The notes: a model not told the origin generated them from the sequence alone. A stretch of 11,364 nucleotides of DNA from an uncultured Bacilli bacterium (GCA_944342125.1 CALVMF010000035.1:1-11364); one strand, 5' to 3'; numbered from the stretch's first letter, positions 1-6,904 are shown. Numbers and translations are program-made.

Positions 1-596
1 GTAAGTAAAGCTTCTACACCTAGTTTTTTGATATCAAAACTCTTAAATACATCTAATTTTGGATGTTTTTTAAAGGTTTCCACCTCTTGCTCTTCAAATC
101 CACGGATTCCAAGCATCGTAATATTTTCATCTTTATAGCCATATTCAAGAGCTCTAAAAATTGGGCAAGCGTGAGAATATTTGCTTCCTTCATAGACATC
201 ACAAATATCAGGATGAGCATCCATATGTATAATTACAGGTGTTTTACCATTTTTTATACATCTATCATAAAAAGCTCTTTCACTAGCTATTGCAATTGAA
301 TGGTCACCACCTAAAATAACATGAAATCCATCTTTTGATAGAAGTTTATTTTCGATATCATCTTTGAGCTTATCGAAATCTTCCCCAGAAAAATCACCTA
401 TATCAGAGATTTTTATCTTTTTTAAAGAATTTCCCATCATATCAAGTGCTGGTAAATCGTAAGATAATTCTCTTAAGACTCTTGGAGCTTCACTAGCGCC
501 CTTTCCCACACTTGCATTTTTATCAAAAGGAACTCCACAAATAAACACATTAGCTGAAGAATCATTTTCAGCCATTAAATCACGAAATTTATTCAT
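1..596 (-). CDS. Ureohydrolase (arginase/agmatinase family), C-terminus beyond window
   Basis: Metal-dependent hydrolase of the arginase/agmatinase/formiminoglutamase superfamily, which removes urea, or formamide in HutG-type members, from a guanidino or formimino substrate. 198 residues are visible; the 3' end lies beyond base 1. An N-terminal GVPFD (21-25) and a GKGASEAP segment (31-38) are typical. Metal-ligand motifs are GGDHS (His99) and DAHPD (Asp126, His128, Asp130), followed by SHACP (141-145) and GIRGFEE (163-169). The second D-x-D ligand pair should lie past the edge. The ATG at 596 overlaps the hydrogenase stop by 8 bp (ATGAATAA) and has an AGCAGGA SD just upstream, so translation is probably coupled. 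Substrate cannot be told from this part: agmatine, arginine, guanidine and formiminoglutamate are all possible. Family assignment is firm; substrate is open. Confidence 0.88.
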   Translation of the reverse strand, partial: MNKFRDLMAENDSSANVFICGVPFDKNASVGKGASEAPRVLRELSYDLPALDMMGNSLKKIKISDIGDFSGEDFDKLKDDIENKLLSKDGFHVILGGDHSIAIASERAFYDRCIKNGKTPVIIHMDAHPDICDVYEGSKYSHACPIFRALEYGYKDENITMLGIRGFEEQEVETFKKHPKLDVFKSFDIKKLGVEALL

Positions 597-2031
597 TTTT
601 TCCTGCTTTAACCTTTACGTTTTCTTCAATATTTTTATCAGCGACAGCTGAATATTTATCAAGAATTAATTTATTTCTGATTTGGTGTTGTAAATTACAA
701 GGTCCACCAATACAGCCACCTTCACAAGCCATGCCTTCTAAGAAGTTAATTTCGCTCTTTGGATTCTTAAAAGCCATTAAAGCTTTTTTGACGTTTTCCA
801 TTCCATCGACGGCTTGTCCATTGACTTTAAAATCAATATTCTTTTCTTTTAAAACTTCGTTGACTGCACTTGATAAACCACCACATTTAGCAAATCCTCT
901 ACCAAAAGAAGATCCGCCATACTTTCCATAAGTGTCTTCTGGAAGTTCAGCGACTTTAATATCACGAGCATCAATAAATGCTTGTAATTCTTCAAAAGTT
1001 AATGCACTATCAACAAATGGTCTAACATTTGGATGCTTGATTTCGCTCTTTTTAGCCGTACATGGTCCAATAAAGATAACTTTGGCATTAGGATGTTTTC
1101 CTTTAATGAATTGAGAGACAGCTGACATTGGAGAAGGCGAAGAAGAAATATATTTAGCAAGTTCTGGGAAGAATTTTCTAATATAAAGAGCAAATGCTGG
1201 ACAGCAAGAAGATGTCAATCTACCTCTTTCAACTAATTCTTCGCTTTCACTTAATGAAACAATATCTGCTCCAAGGGCCGCTTCAGCGACATCATAAAAT
1301 CCTAATTTCTTTAAAGCAGCGATAATTTGTCCATTTTTATATTCGACAAAATTTCCGCCAATTGAAGGCGCAACGACCGCAAAAACCTTATATTTTGTGT
1401 TATTTTCGCTTTTCTTTAAGATGTCCATTACTTCGGTAATGTAACTAACATCAACAATCGCACCAAATGGGCAAGTATAAACACAAGCGCCACAATGAAT
1501 ACATTTTTCATCATTGATTTGAGCTGCATTAGTTTCAGGGTTTGGACTGATTGCTTTTTGTTTACAAGCTCTTTCACAAGGTCTAATTCTATTTTCGATT
1601 GCAGAATATGGACAAGCTTTTGCACACATGCCACAGTTTACACATTGGCTCTTATCAATTTTTGCTCTTAAATTGCCATCAAAAGTTATACATTTTTTTG
1701 GACATGCTTCTGAACATCTATGAGCAATACATCCTCTACAAGCATCACTTACCGTATATCCACCAAGTGGACACTCATCACAAGCAATTGGTATGACTTT
1801 GATGACATTTTCATCCATTGTTGAATTATGAGAGATAGCAATTTTAATTCTTTCTTCAATAATTGCTCTTTCCTTATAAATACAGCAACGCATTGTAGGT
1901 TTTGGTCCAGGCATTACATCTTTTGGAATATCATAAAAAGATTCATATAAATCACCTTTATCGATGTGTTTGATGATCTCTTTTAATACTTTGTAACGTA
2001 ATTCTTGAACACGCGTATCAAAATTTGGCAT
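589..2031 (-). CDS. [FeFe] hydrogenase, group B-like
   Basis: Iron-only hydrogenase of 480 residues, predicted cytosolic, interconverting H+ and H2 with low-potential electrons. The H-cluster domain shows three motifs: L1 SSCCPAF (C276, C277), L2 GPCTAKKSE (C324) and L3 EGMACEGGC (C436, C440). L2 as GPCTAKK, and L3 lacking the GGGQP tail of group A, point to group B. Ahead of it is a Cys-rich part: C98, C101, C106, C110, then a classical paired ferredoxin set C130/133/136/140 and C177/180/183/187, with additional Cys at 84, 87, 114, 152 and 156. These suggest at least two and perhaps three or more [4Fe-4S] clusters. The ATG at 2031 has a GGAG SD 5 nt upstream. It follows adhE after a terminator hairpin. 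The maturases HydE, HydF and HydG are not in the window. Group B physiology is poorly known; redox balancing with AdhE is inferred from context. Confidence 0.92.
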   Translation of the reverse strand: MPNFDTRVQELRYKVLKEIIKHIDKGDLYESFYDIPKDVMPGPKPTMRCCIYKERAIIEERIKIAISHNSTMDENVIKVIPIACDECPLGGYTVSDACRGCIAHRCSEACPKKCITFDGNLRAKIDKSQCVNCGMCAKACPYSAIENRIRPCERACKQKAISPNPETNAAQINDEKCIHCGACVYTCPFGAIVDVSYITEVMDILKKSENNTKYKVFAVVAPSIGGNFVEYKNGQIIAALKKLGFYDVAEAALGADIVSLSESEELVERGRLTSSCCPAFALYIRKFFPELAKYISSSPSPMSAVSQFIKGKHPNAKVIFIGPCTAKKSEIKHPNVRPFVDSALTFEELQAFIDARDIKVAELPEDTYGKYGGSSFGRGFAKCGGLSSAVNEVLKEKNIDFKVNGQAVDGMENVKKALMAFKNPKSEINFLEGMACEGGCIGGPCNLQHQIRNKLILDKYSAVADKNIEENVKVKAGKNE

Positions 2032-2059
2032 ATGTTCTCCTTTTCTCGTTTTATAGTTG

Positions 2060-2094
2060 AAAAGACGCTATAAGGATTAACTTATAGCGTCCTT
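2060..2094 (-). terminator. Hairpin terminator between adhE and the hydrogenase gene
   Basis: A perfect 11-bp inverted repeat, GACGCTATAAG at 2064-2074 and CTTATAGCGTC at 2081-2091, encloses a 6-nt loop. On the minus strand the stem is followed by TTTT, which can also pair with the AAG on the other side. It starts about 20 nt after the adhE stop. The U-tract is short, so termination may be partial, leaving some readthrough into the hydrogenase gene, which lacks a convincing promoter of its own. Confidence 0.75.
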
Positions 2095-2112
2095 ATTAAT
2101 TTAGTTAGTTAA

Positions 2113-4737
2113 TTAAATCTTTGATTTTCCTTTAACATAACCTGTATAGGCTTGTTTCATGATCTCTTGCATATCAGCAACTAAAGGAATTCTTGGGTTA
2201 GCTGGTGTACATTGATCTTCGTAAGCTCTATATGATAATTCTTCAAGGCTATCCATCCATTCTTTCTCATCGATGCCTTCTGCCTTAAAGTTCATCTTTT
2301 CGCCACATTCAATACCTAAATCATAGATTGCATCAGCTAAAGCTCTAACGCCTTCTTCTGTTGTATTGAATTTGAGACCGATAAGTCTAGCGATATTTGC
2401 ATATCTTTCGTTAGCATCATAGACATTATATTTTGGCCAAGTTCCAAGTTTTTGAGGAATTTCACCATTATACATAACTGTGAATGGTAATAAGACAGCG
2501 TTTGTTCTTCCATGTGGAACATGGAACATACCACCGATCTTATGAGCCATTGAGTGGTTCATACCAAGGAAAGCGTTAGCAAATGCCATACCTGCCATTG
2601 TTGAAGCATTGTGCATTTTTTCTCTTGCTTCGAGGTCATTTTTACCATTTTTAACACATCTTGGTAAGTATTTGAAGACCATTTGAGCAGCTTGAATTGC
2701 TAAAGCATCAGTATAATCGGTTGCAAGCATACTAACATAAGCTTCAAGAGCATGTGTTAAGACGTCCATACCAGTATCTGCAGTAACAGATGGAGGTAAG
2801 TTAGTTGTAAATTCAGCATCAACAATAGCGATTGTTGGAGTTAATGAGTAGTCAGTTAATGGATATTTCTTACCATTTGCTTTATCGGAGATGACAGCAA
2901 ATGGAGTGACTTCACTACCTGTACCTGAAGTTGTTGGAATACAGATAAGTTTGCTCTTCTTTCCAAGTTCTGGATATTTAAATGCTCTCTTTCTAATATC
3001 CATGAATTTTTGTTTTAAGTCATCAAAATTGACTTCTGGATGTTCATAGAATAACCACATACCTTTAGCAGCATCCATTGCTGAACCACCACCAAGAGCA
3101 ATAATTGTATCTGGTTCAAATGACGTCATTAATTCACAACCTCTCTTAACAGTTGTGATATCTGGATCTGGTTCAACATCAGTAAAGAGTTGAATTGTAA
3201 CTTCATTTCTTCTTAATTTGAGTTGATCAATGATTTTTTGTAAGAATCCAAGTTTAACCATTGATCCATCAGTGACGACAAATACTTTGTTGACGTTTTT
3301 AGCATCTTTTAAATATTGAATGCTGTTTCTTTCGATATAAATCTTGCTTGGAACTTTAAACCATTGCATATTGTTTCTCCTCTTACCAATTCTCTTAATG
3401 TTGATTAAGTTAATAGCACTAACGTTACCACTAACTGAGTTATGACCATAAGAACCACAACCTAAAGTCATTGATGGTAAGTAAGAGTTATAAATATTTC
3501 CAATGCCACCGAAAGAAGTTGGTGAATTCCAAATAATTCTACAAGCTTTCATTCTGATACCGAATTCATCGACAAGTTTCTTATCAGCGGTATGAATACA
3601 AGCAGAGTGACCTAAACCATTGAATTCAACCATTGCTTCAGCCTTATTGAATCCATCTTCAGTTGATGAAGATTTAAGTAAGGCTAAAACTGGTGAAAGT
3701 TTTTCTCTTGTCATAGGTTCTTCAGGACCAACTTTAGAACATTCGACCATTAAAATTGGAGTATCTTTTGGAACTGAGAAGCCAGCTCTTTCAGCAATTT
3801 CCCAAGCTGGATGACCAACGATTTGTGGGAAAACGCCAGTAACAACGCCATCTTTATTTGGTTGGAACATTAATTTTTCAAGCATGGCTTTTTCTTCTTT
3901 GTTACATAAATAAGCGCCATACTTTTTAATATCTTTAACAAATTCGTTATAAACTTCTTTATCGATAATAGCAGCTTGTTCAGAAGCACAAACCATACCA
4001 TTATCAAAGGCCTTTGACATTAAAATGTCGTTAGCTGCTTGAGCAACGTTGCAGGTTTTTTCGACATAAGCAGGAACGTTACCAGCACCAACACCAAGAG
4101 CAGGTTTTCCACAGCTATAAGCAGCTTTAACCATGGAGTTTCCGCCAGTTGCAAGAATACAAGCAACACCTGGATGTTCCATTAAAGCGGTTGTAGCATC
4201 AAGTGAAGGATGTTCAATCCATTGAACACAGTTTTCTGGAGCGCCAGCTGCAACTGCTGCTTCAACGATAATTTTTGCGGTTTCAACACAGCATTTTTGA
4301 GCATTTGGATGGAAACCGAAAATAATTGGGTTTCTTGTCTTTAATGAAATTAATGATTTAAAGATAACAGTACTTGTTGGGTTTGTGACAGGTGTAACAC
4401 CAGCGATAACGCCAAGTGGGTCTGCAACTTCGGTAATTCCAGTAACTGGATCGTCAGAAATAACACCAACTGTCTTTAAATGTCTCATGGCGTTTGTAAT
4501 ATATTCGCAAGCAAATAAGTTTTTAGTACATTTGTCTTCGAAAACGCCTCTTTTTGTCTCTTCAACAGCAAGTCTTGCAAGATATTCATGGTGATCAAGA
4601 ACTTTTGTTGAAACTTTAGCAACGATGTAGTCAACTTGTTCTTGGTTAAGTTTTTCAAATTCGTCTAATGCTTTAAGACCTTTCTTAACGAGACCATCAA
4701 CCTCTTTTACTGCTTCAGGATTTAAAACTTTATCCAT
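2113..4737 (-). CDS. adhE: Bifunctional acetaldehyde-CoA/alcohol dehydrogenase
   Basis: Converts acetyl-CoA to acetaldehyde and then ethanol, oxidising two NADH; family members assemble into cytosolic spirosome filaments. The length of 874 residues is usual. The aldehyde dehydrogenase domain covers about 1-445, with the catalytic Cys250 in NGMVCASEQ. A short linker leads to the iron-dependent alcohol dehydrogenase domain from about 456, with a GGGSAMDAAKG nucleotide motif (549-559). The predicted Fe ligands Asp658, His662, His728 and His742 have the same spacing as the ligands of E. coli AdhE. Both active sites look intact. The ATG at 4737 is 2 bp after the rex stop, and its AAGGAG SD lies inside the last rex codons, so rex and adhE are one transcript with likely translational coupling. 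Regulation by Rex, and by CcpA through the upstream cre box, is inferred. Confidence 0.97.
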   Translation of the reverse strand: MDKVLNPEAVKEVDGLVKKGLKALDEFEKLNQEQVDYIVAKVSTKVLDHHEYLARLAVEETKRGVFEDKCTKNLFACEYITNAMRHLKTVGVISDDPVTGITEVADPLGVIAGVTPVTNPTSTVIFKSLISLKTRNPIIFGFHPNAQKCCVETAKIIVEAAVAAGAPENCVQWIEHPSLDATTALMEHPGVACILATGGNSMVKAAYSCGKPALGVGAGNVPAYVEKTCNVAQAANDILMSKAFDNGMVCASEQAAIIDKEVYNEFVKDIKKYGAYLCNKEEKAMLEKLMFQPNKDGVVTGVFPQIVGHPAWEIAERAGFSVPKDTPILMVECSKVGPEEPMTREKLSPVLALLKSSSTEDGFNKAEAMVEFNGLGHSACIHTADKKLVDEFGIRMKACRIIWNSPTSFGGIGNIYNSYLPSMTLGCGSYGHNSVSGNVSAINLINIKRIGKRRNNMQWFKVPSKIYIERNSIQYLKDAKNVNKVFVVTDGSMVKLGFLQKIIDQLKLRRNEVTIQLFTDVEPDPDITTVKRGCELMTSFEPDTIIALGGGSAMDAAKGMWLFYEHPEVNFDDLKQKFMDIRKRAFKYPELGKKSKLICIPTTSGTGSEVTPFAVISDKANGKKYPLTDYSLTPTIAIVDAEFTTNLPPSVTADTGMDVLTHALEAYVSMLATDYTDALAIQAAQMVFKYLPRCVKNGKNDLEAREKMHNASTMAGMAFANAFLGMNHSMAHKIGGMFHVPHGRTNAVLLPFTVMYNGEIPQKLGTWPKYNVYDANERYANIARLIGLKFNTTEEGVRALADAIYDLGIECGEKMNFKAEGIDEKEWMDSLEELSYRAYEDQCTPANPRIPLVADMQEIMKQAYTGYVKGKSKI

Positions 4738-4739
4738 TC

Positions 4740-5384
4740 TTACTTCTCCTTTTTCTCTTTTAAATAAAGTTGATAGGATAAGACAGCAAGCGAGGTAGCA
4801 AGATTTATGTTAGAGACAATGACATTGCTTGGAACATTTAATTTTGTAGGAGCAAAATTCCAAATTCCTTCAATTTCAGCCTTGACCAATAAATCTGCAA
4901 CTGACTGAGCTGCATATCCAGGTACAGTTATAATACCGATGTGAGCATCAAGCTCTTTAACCTTCTCTTTGGTTAACTCTTTAACATCGTAAACTGGTAA
5001 AGATTTGTTTTTCCCTATAAGTGCTTGATTGGTATCAAATCCAGCAACGATTTTTAGACCGAAATCTTCAAATCCCTTATAGTGAAAAAATGCGGTACCT
5101 AAACTACCAACACCAACTAGGACGGCATTCATAATTTGTTTATACCCTAAAATTGTTTCTATATCATCAATTAAGGATTTTATATCGCGTCCTTTATTTG
5201 GTACACCACTAGAAGAACTTATCAAAGCGATATCTTTACGAACTTTTTCAGTATTTAAGTTCAAACAATCAGCGATTGTTTGACAACTCACTGATTTCAC
5301 TCCTGCATTATCTAAATTTTTTAGGACACTTAGATAGTCTGGGAGTCGATGTAACTGATTTTTCGTTAGATTCTCTTTTTCCAT
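4740..5384 (-). CDS. rex: Redox-sensing transcriptional repressor Rex
   Basis: NADH/NAD+-responsive repressor of fermentation and respiration genes, acting as a dimer on DNA. 214 residues. The N-terminal winged helix (about 8-80) begins with the family-typical RLPDYLSVLKNL and contains the recognition-helix region KVRKDIALIS. The Rossmann domain has GVGSLGTA (91-98) and an acidic Asp117 at the end of the next strand, fitting NAD(H). GIITVPGYAAQ (150-160) and IWNFAP (174-179) are characteristic, and the C-terminal helix from about 191 resembles the domain-swapped dimer helix. The wing (SSSSGVPNKGRDI) departs from the usual FGKRGVGYDV pattern, with Arg where Tyr is common, so the operator may be atypical. 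It is the first gene of the rex-adhE unit. The SD before the ATG is weak (AAAAG), but the start fits the family N-terminus. Confidence 0.95.
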   Translation of the reverse strand: MEKENLTKNQLHRLPDYLSVLKNLDNAGVKSVSCQTIADCLNLNTEKVRKDIALISSSSGVPNKGRDIKSLIDDIETILGYKQIMNAVLVGVGSLGTAFFHYKGFEDFGLKIVAGFDTNQALIGKNKSLPVYDVKELTKEKVKELDAHIGIITVPGYAAQSVADLLVKAEIEGIWNFAPTKLNVPSNVIVSNINLATSLAVLSYQLYLKEKKEK

Positions 5385-5417
5385 TCTTTTAAGTCAGTAA
5401 TTTTTTACCGAATAAAT

Positions 5418-5423
5418 ATTATA
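5418..5423 (-). promoter_or_regulatory. Predicted -10 element of the rex-adhE promoter
   Basis: The minus strand reads TATAAT here, a perfect -10, about 35 bp upstream of the rex ATG. The expected transcript start is near 5411, giving a leader of about 26 nt. The -35 candidate (GCTTTA or TGCTTT, depending on spacer length) is poor, which suits a promoter that relies on an activator or is tightly controlled. Prediction from sequence only. Confidence 0.55.
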
Positions 5424-5466
5424 TAAATCCTAATTTAAAATAAAGCACTTCTTTTTCTTTAAATTA

Positions 5467-5480
5467 TGAAAGCGCTTACA
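5467..5480. promoter_or_regulatory. CcpA catabolite-responsive element (cre)
   Basis: The plus strand reads TGAAAGCGCTTACA, matching the cre consensus TGWAANCGNTNWCA at every defined position. It lies in the rex upstream region, centred about 62 bp before the predicted transcript start. That is upstream of the -35 area and close to the position of activating cre sites in Bacillus overflow-metabolism genes such as ackA. Activation of rex-adhE by sugar is therefore plausible, although repression cannot be excluded. Confidence 0.75.
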
Positions 5481-5508
5481 AAAAAACTATATTAAATTTA
5501 ATATAGTT
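5478..5508 (-). terminator. Terminator after the four-helix membrane protein gene
   Basis: A perfect 24-nt palindrome (5485-5508; arms AACTATATT and AATATAGTT around AAATTT) begins 9 bp after the stop codon of the minus-strand gene ending at 5518. On the minus strand it runs directly into a T-tract, so it fits a Rho-independent terminator despite its AT-only stem with a single G-C pair per side. It separates the regulator/membrane-protein pair from rex and abuts the cre box. Confidence 0.7.
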
Positions 5509-5517
5509 AAACAACCT

Positions 5518-5955
5518 TTAGTTAACGCAATCTCGGTAAAAATTAGCTAATGAACCAAGCATTAAAGCAATTGTCATTACAAAAATTGCTGCGTATGTTC
5601 CTAAATAGAGACCAAAATTAGTTATCAAGACCCCACCCATTAAAAAGTGATATAAAAAATAAACAATTTCTATCGCTAATAGCACAATAGTCCCGATAAA
5701 CGCATGTTTCATCGATTTAGCGACAATTATATTTTTTAAACACCATGCATTCACCCGCACAAAAGCAACAAAAAATAAAAGAAATAAAGATAAATCAAAA
5801 GCGTTAACTAGCATATTTGGTCCAGAAAAGGCGCTTTCAAAAGATGGAAGCAAGGTTGAAATATCAAAAATTGTGGCGCATACCACAACTATCAATAAAA
5901 TAAAATTAACAATAAGACTAACGAGGATAAGAATCCTCCCAAGAAAATTACGCAT
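5518..5955 (-). CDS. Small four-helix membrane protein, function unknown
   Basis: 145 residues, not recognised as a known family. Four hydrophobic stretches, at about 8-30, 48-68, 85-107 and 113-138, suggest a four-helix inner-membrane protein. Basic residues (R2, R7, K74, K80, K83) flank the first helix and fill the loop after the second, so both termini and that loop are probably cytosolic. There is no soluble domain and no obvious catalytic motif. The gene starts 8 bp after the response regulator stop and ends at a clear terminator, so the two genes form one unit, and the protein may be a partner or effector of the regulator. The SD is weak. A sensory, signalling or small transport role cannot be chosen from the sequence. 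Confidence 0.75.
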   Translation of the reverse strand: MRNFLGRILILVSLIVNFILLIVVVCATIFDISTLLPSFESAFSGPNMLVNAFDLSLFLLFFVAFVRVNAWCLKNIIVAKSMKHAFIGTIVLLAIEIVYFLYHFLMGGVLITNFGLYLGTYAAIFVMTIALMLGSLANFYRDCVN

Positions 5956-5963
5956 TTTAAATA

Positions 5964-6653
5964 CTACTTAATTTTGTTCATTCTATAGCCGACACCAATA
6001 TCAGTTCTTATTAATTTTGCTGATTTATTGTCGCGACTTGTTTTCTTTCTAATTCCAGCCATAAAAACTCTTAAGCCGTTTTGATCTTGACCACCTTTTC
6101 CCCAAACATGGTCAATAATATATTCATAAGTTAAGGTTTTTCCAATGTTATATGCTAATAAAACGATAATTTTATACTCAAAATTTGTGAAATGAACTTC
6201 CACGCCATTTATAAAAATCGTTTTTGCATCGTAATCAATAGTCAAATTTCCATTTATAAAAAGATGTTTTTCGTCGTTTGTTAAATAACGAAATTCTTTT
6301 CTAATTCTTGCATCTAATTCAGCAAGATGTAATGGTTTGACTATGTAATCGTTAGCACCAGAATCTAAAGCTAAAACTTTCGCTTCAACAAGATTTCTTG
6401 ATGAAACGACAATAATTGGAAGAGTGTTATTAAAAGTTCTAATCGTTTGAATGACATAAAGCCCATCTCGATCAGGAAGATTTAATTCTAACAAAACAAG
6501 GTCAACTACATTCTTAATGCAGAAATCAACCGCTGCTTGTGCACTATCAACGGATGCAACTTTATACCCTTTTTCCTTTAAGAAATTTCTAATACGTGTT
6601 TGCCATACACGGTCAGTTTCTACTATTAATACGGTTTTGTTTTCCTTTTCCAT
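5964..6653 (-). CDS. Atypical OmpR/KdpE-type response regulator, phosphoacceptor Asp replaced by Glu
   Basis: DNA-binding response regulator of 229 residues, counted from the ATG at 6653. The receiver domain (about 7-120) has the switch Ser84 and the conserved Lys106 in IVKPL. The phosphorylation-site segment reads LVLLELNLPDRDG: Glu56 (codon GAA) sits where the phosphoacceptor Asp belongs. The acidic pocket reads VETD, with Thr13 at a usual Asp/Glu position. The OmpR-type winged helix (about 130-227) is complete, ending in the typical LIRTDIGVGYRM, and overall it resembles KdpE. No histidine kinase is in the window. It may act without phosphorylation, since Glu can mimic the phosphorylated state. 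The frame is open to 6722, but the extra 23 residues overlap the promoter and look non-coding. The target is unknown; self-regulation or control of the divergent pair is plausible. Confidence 0.88.
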   Translation of the reverse strand: MEKENKTVLIVETDRVWQTRIRNFLKEKGYKVASVDSAQAAVDFCIKNVVDLVLLELNLPDRDGLYVIQTIRTFNNTLPIIVVSSRNLVEAKVLALDSGANDYIVKPLHLAELDARIRKEFRYLTNDEKHLFINGNLTIDYDAKTIFINGVEVHFTNFEYKIIVLLAYNIGKTLTYEYIIDHVWGKGGQDQNGLRVFMAGIRKKTSRDNKSAKLIRTDIGVGYRMNKIK

Positions 6654-6659
6654 GCCGAT

Positions 6660-6689
6660 ATTATACCAAGATTTTGGCTTAGTTGATAA
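6660..6689 (-). promoter_or_regulatory. Extended -10 promoter of the response regulator gene (likely leaderless)
   Basis: On the minus strand, TTATCA (6689-6684; 4 of 6 to the -35 consensus) is followed after 18 bp by TATAAT (6665-6660), preceded by TGG, which makes an extended -10. Only 6 nt (ATCGGC) separate the -10 from the ATG at 6653. The expected transcript start therefore falls on or next to the A of the ATG. No SD precedes this ATG, which agrees with leaderless translation. Confidence 0.7.
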
Positions 6690-6737
6690 TTTTTTATGAG
6701 CACGACAAAAGCAAAAAATCAAATCTTTTGGTCGTTC

Positions 6738-6754
6738 ATTAATTAAGAATTAAT
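6738..6754. repeat. Short inverted repeat, possible operator
   Basis: ATTAATT and AATTAAT, 7-bp arms around AAG, form a perfect inverted repeat about 85-100 bp upstream of the regulator's predicted transcript start, in the divergent intergenic region. Its AT-only content makes a chance origin possible. It could be a dimer-binding site. Confidence 0.35.
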
Positions 6755-6835
6755 AGTGTATAAAGGTCAAAAATCGACTACGCATTTCATCAATTCTTGT
6801 TAACCATTTCTTTATATTTCTTGAAAATATGGTAT

Positions 6836-6858
6836 TTTTGCGGGCTTTATTCGCAAAA
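6836..6858. repeat. Inverted repeat TTTTGCG-N9-CGCAAAA in the divergent intergenic region
   Basis: Perfect 7-bp arms at 6836-6842 and 6852-6858 contain GCG/CGC in otherwise AT-rich DNA and lie midway between the two divergent units. There is no T-tract immediately after it on either strand, so a protein-binding operator is more likely than a terminator. The bound protein is unknown; the adjacent response regulator is the obvious candidate. Confidence 0.45.
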
Positions 6859-6904
6859 TATCGCATTATTACATTTAAACTTGGATTAAAATAGTATTTA
6901 TTTA

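Noticed and set aside
63..299. Plus-strand open frame opposite the left-edge gene
   Set aside because: It is antisense to the ureohydrolase, whose metal-binding motifs are clear; the plus-strand protein shows low-complexity shadow composition and no SD.
2036..2056. TATAAA before the hydrogenase gene as its own promoter
   Set aside because: No -35 at proper spacing, and the start would fall at or inside the SD.
5397..5408. GTAA-TTTT-TTAC dyad just downstream of the predicted rex transcript start
   Set aside because: Arms of only 4 bp in AT-rich DNA are expected by chance.
5497..5514. Possible Rex box upstream of rex (TTGTTTA...TATTAAA on the minus strand)
   Set aside because: Only the left half resembles TTGTTAA; the right half matches poorly, and the bases are explained by the terminator palindrome.
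5821..5840. GGCGCTTTCA, a second cre-like site
   Set aside because: Inside a coding region with three mismatches to the defined consensus positions.
6654..6722. N-terminal extension of the response regulator to an ATG at 6722
   Set aside because: It covers the extended -10 promoter, does not resemble a receiver domain, and MEKENK at 6653 gives the usual start of the fold.
6797..6803. TTGTTAA, a Rex half-site in the divergent intergenic region
   Set aside because: The expected right half at 6808-6814 (TTCTTTA) does not match TTAACAA.
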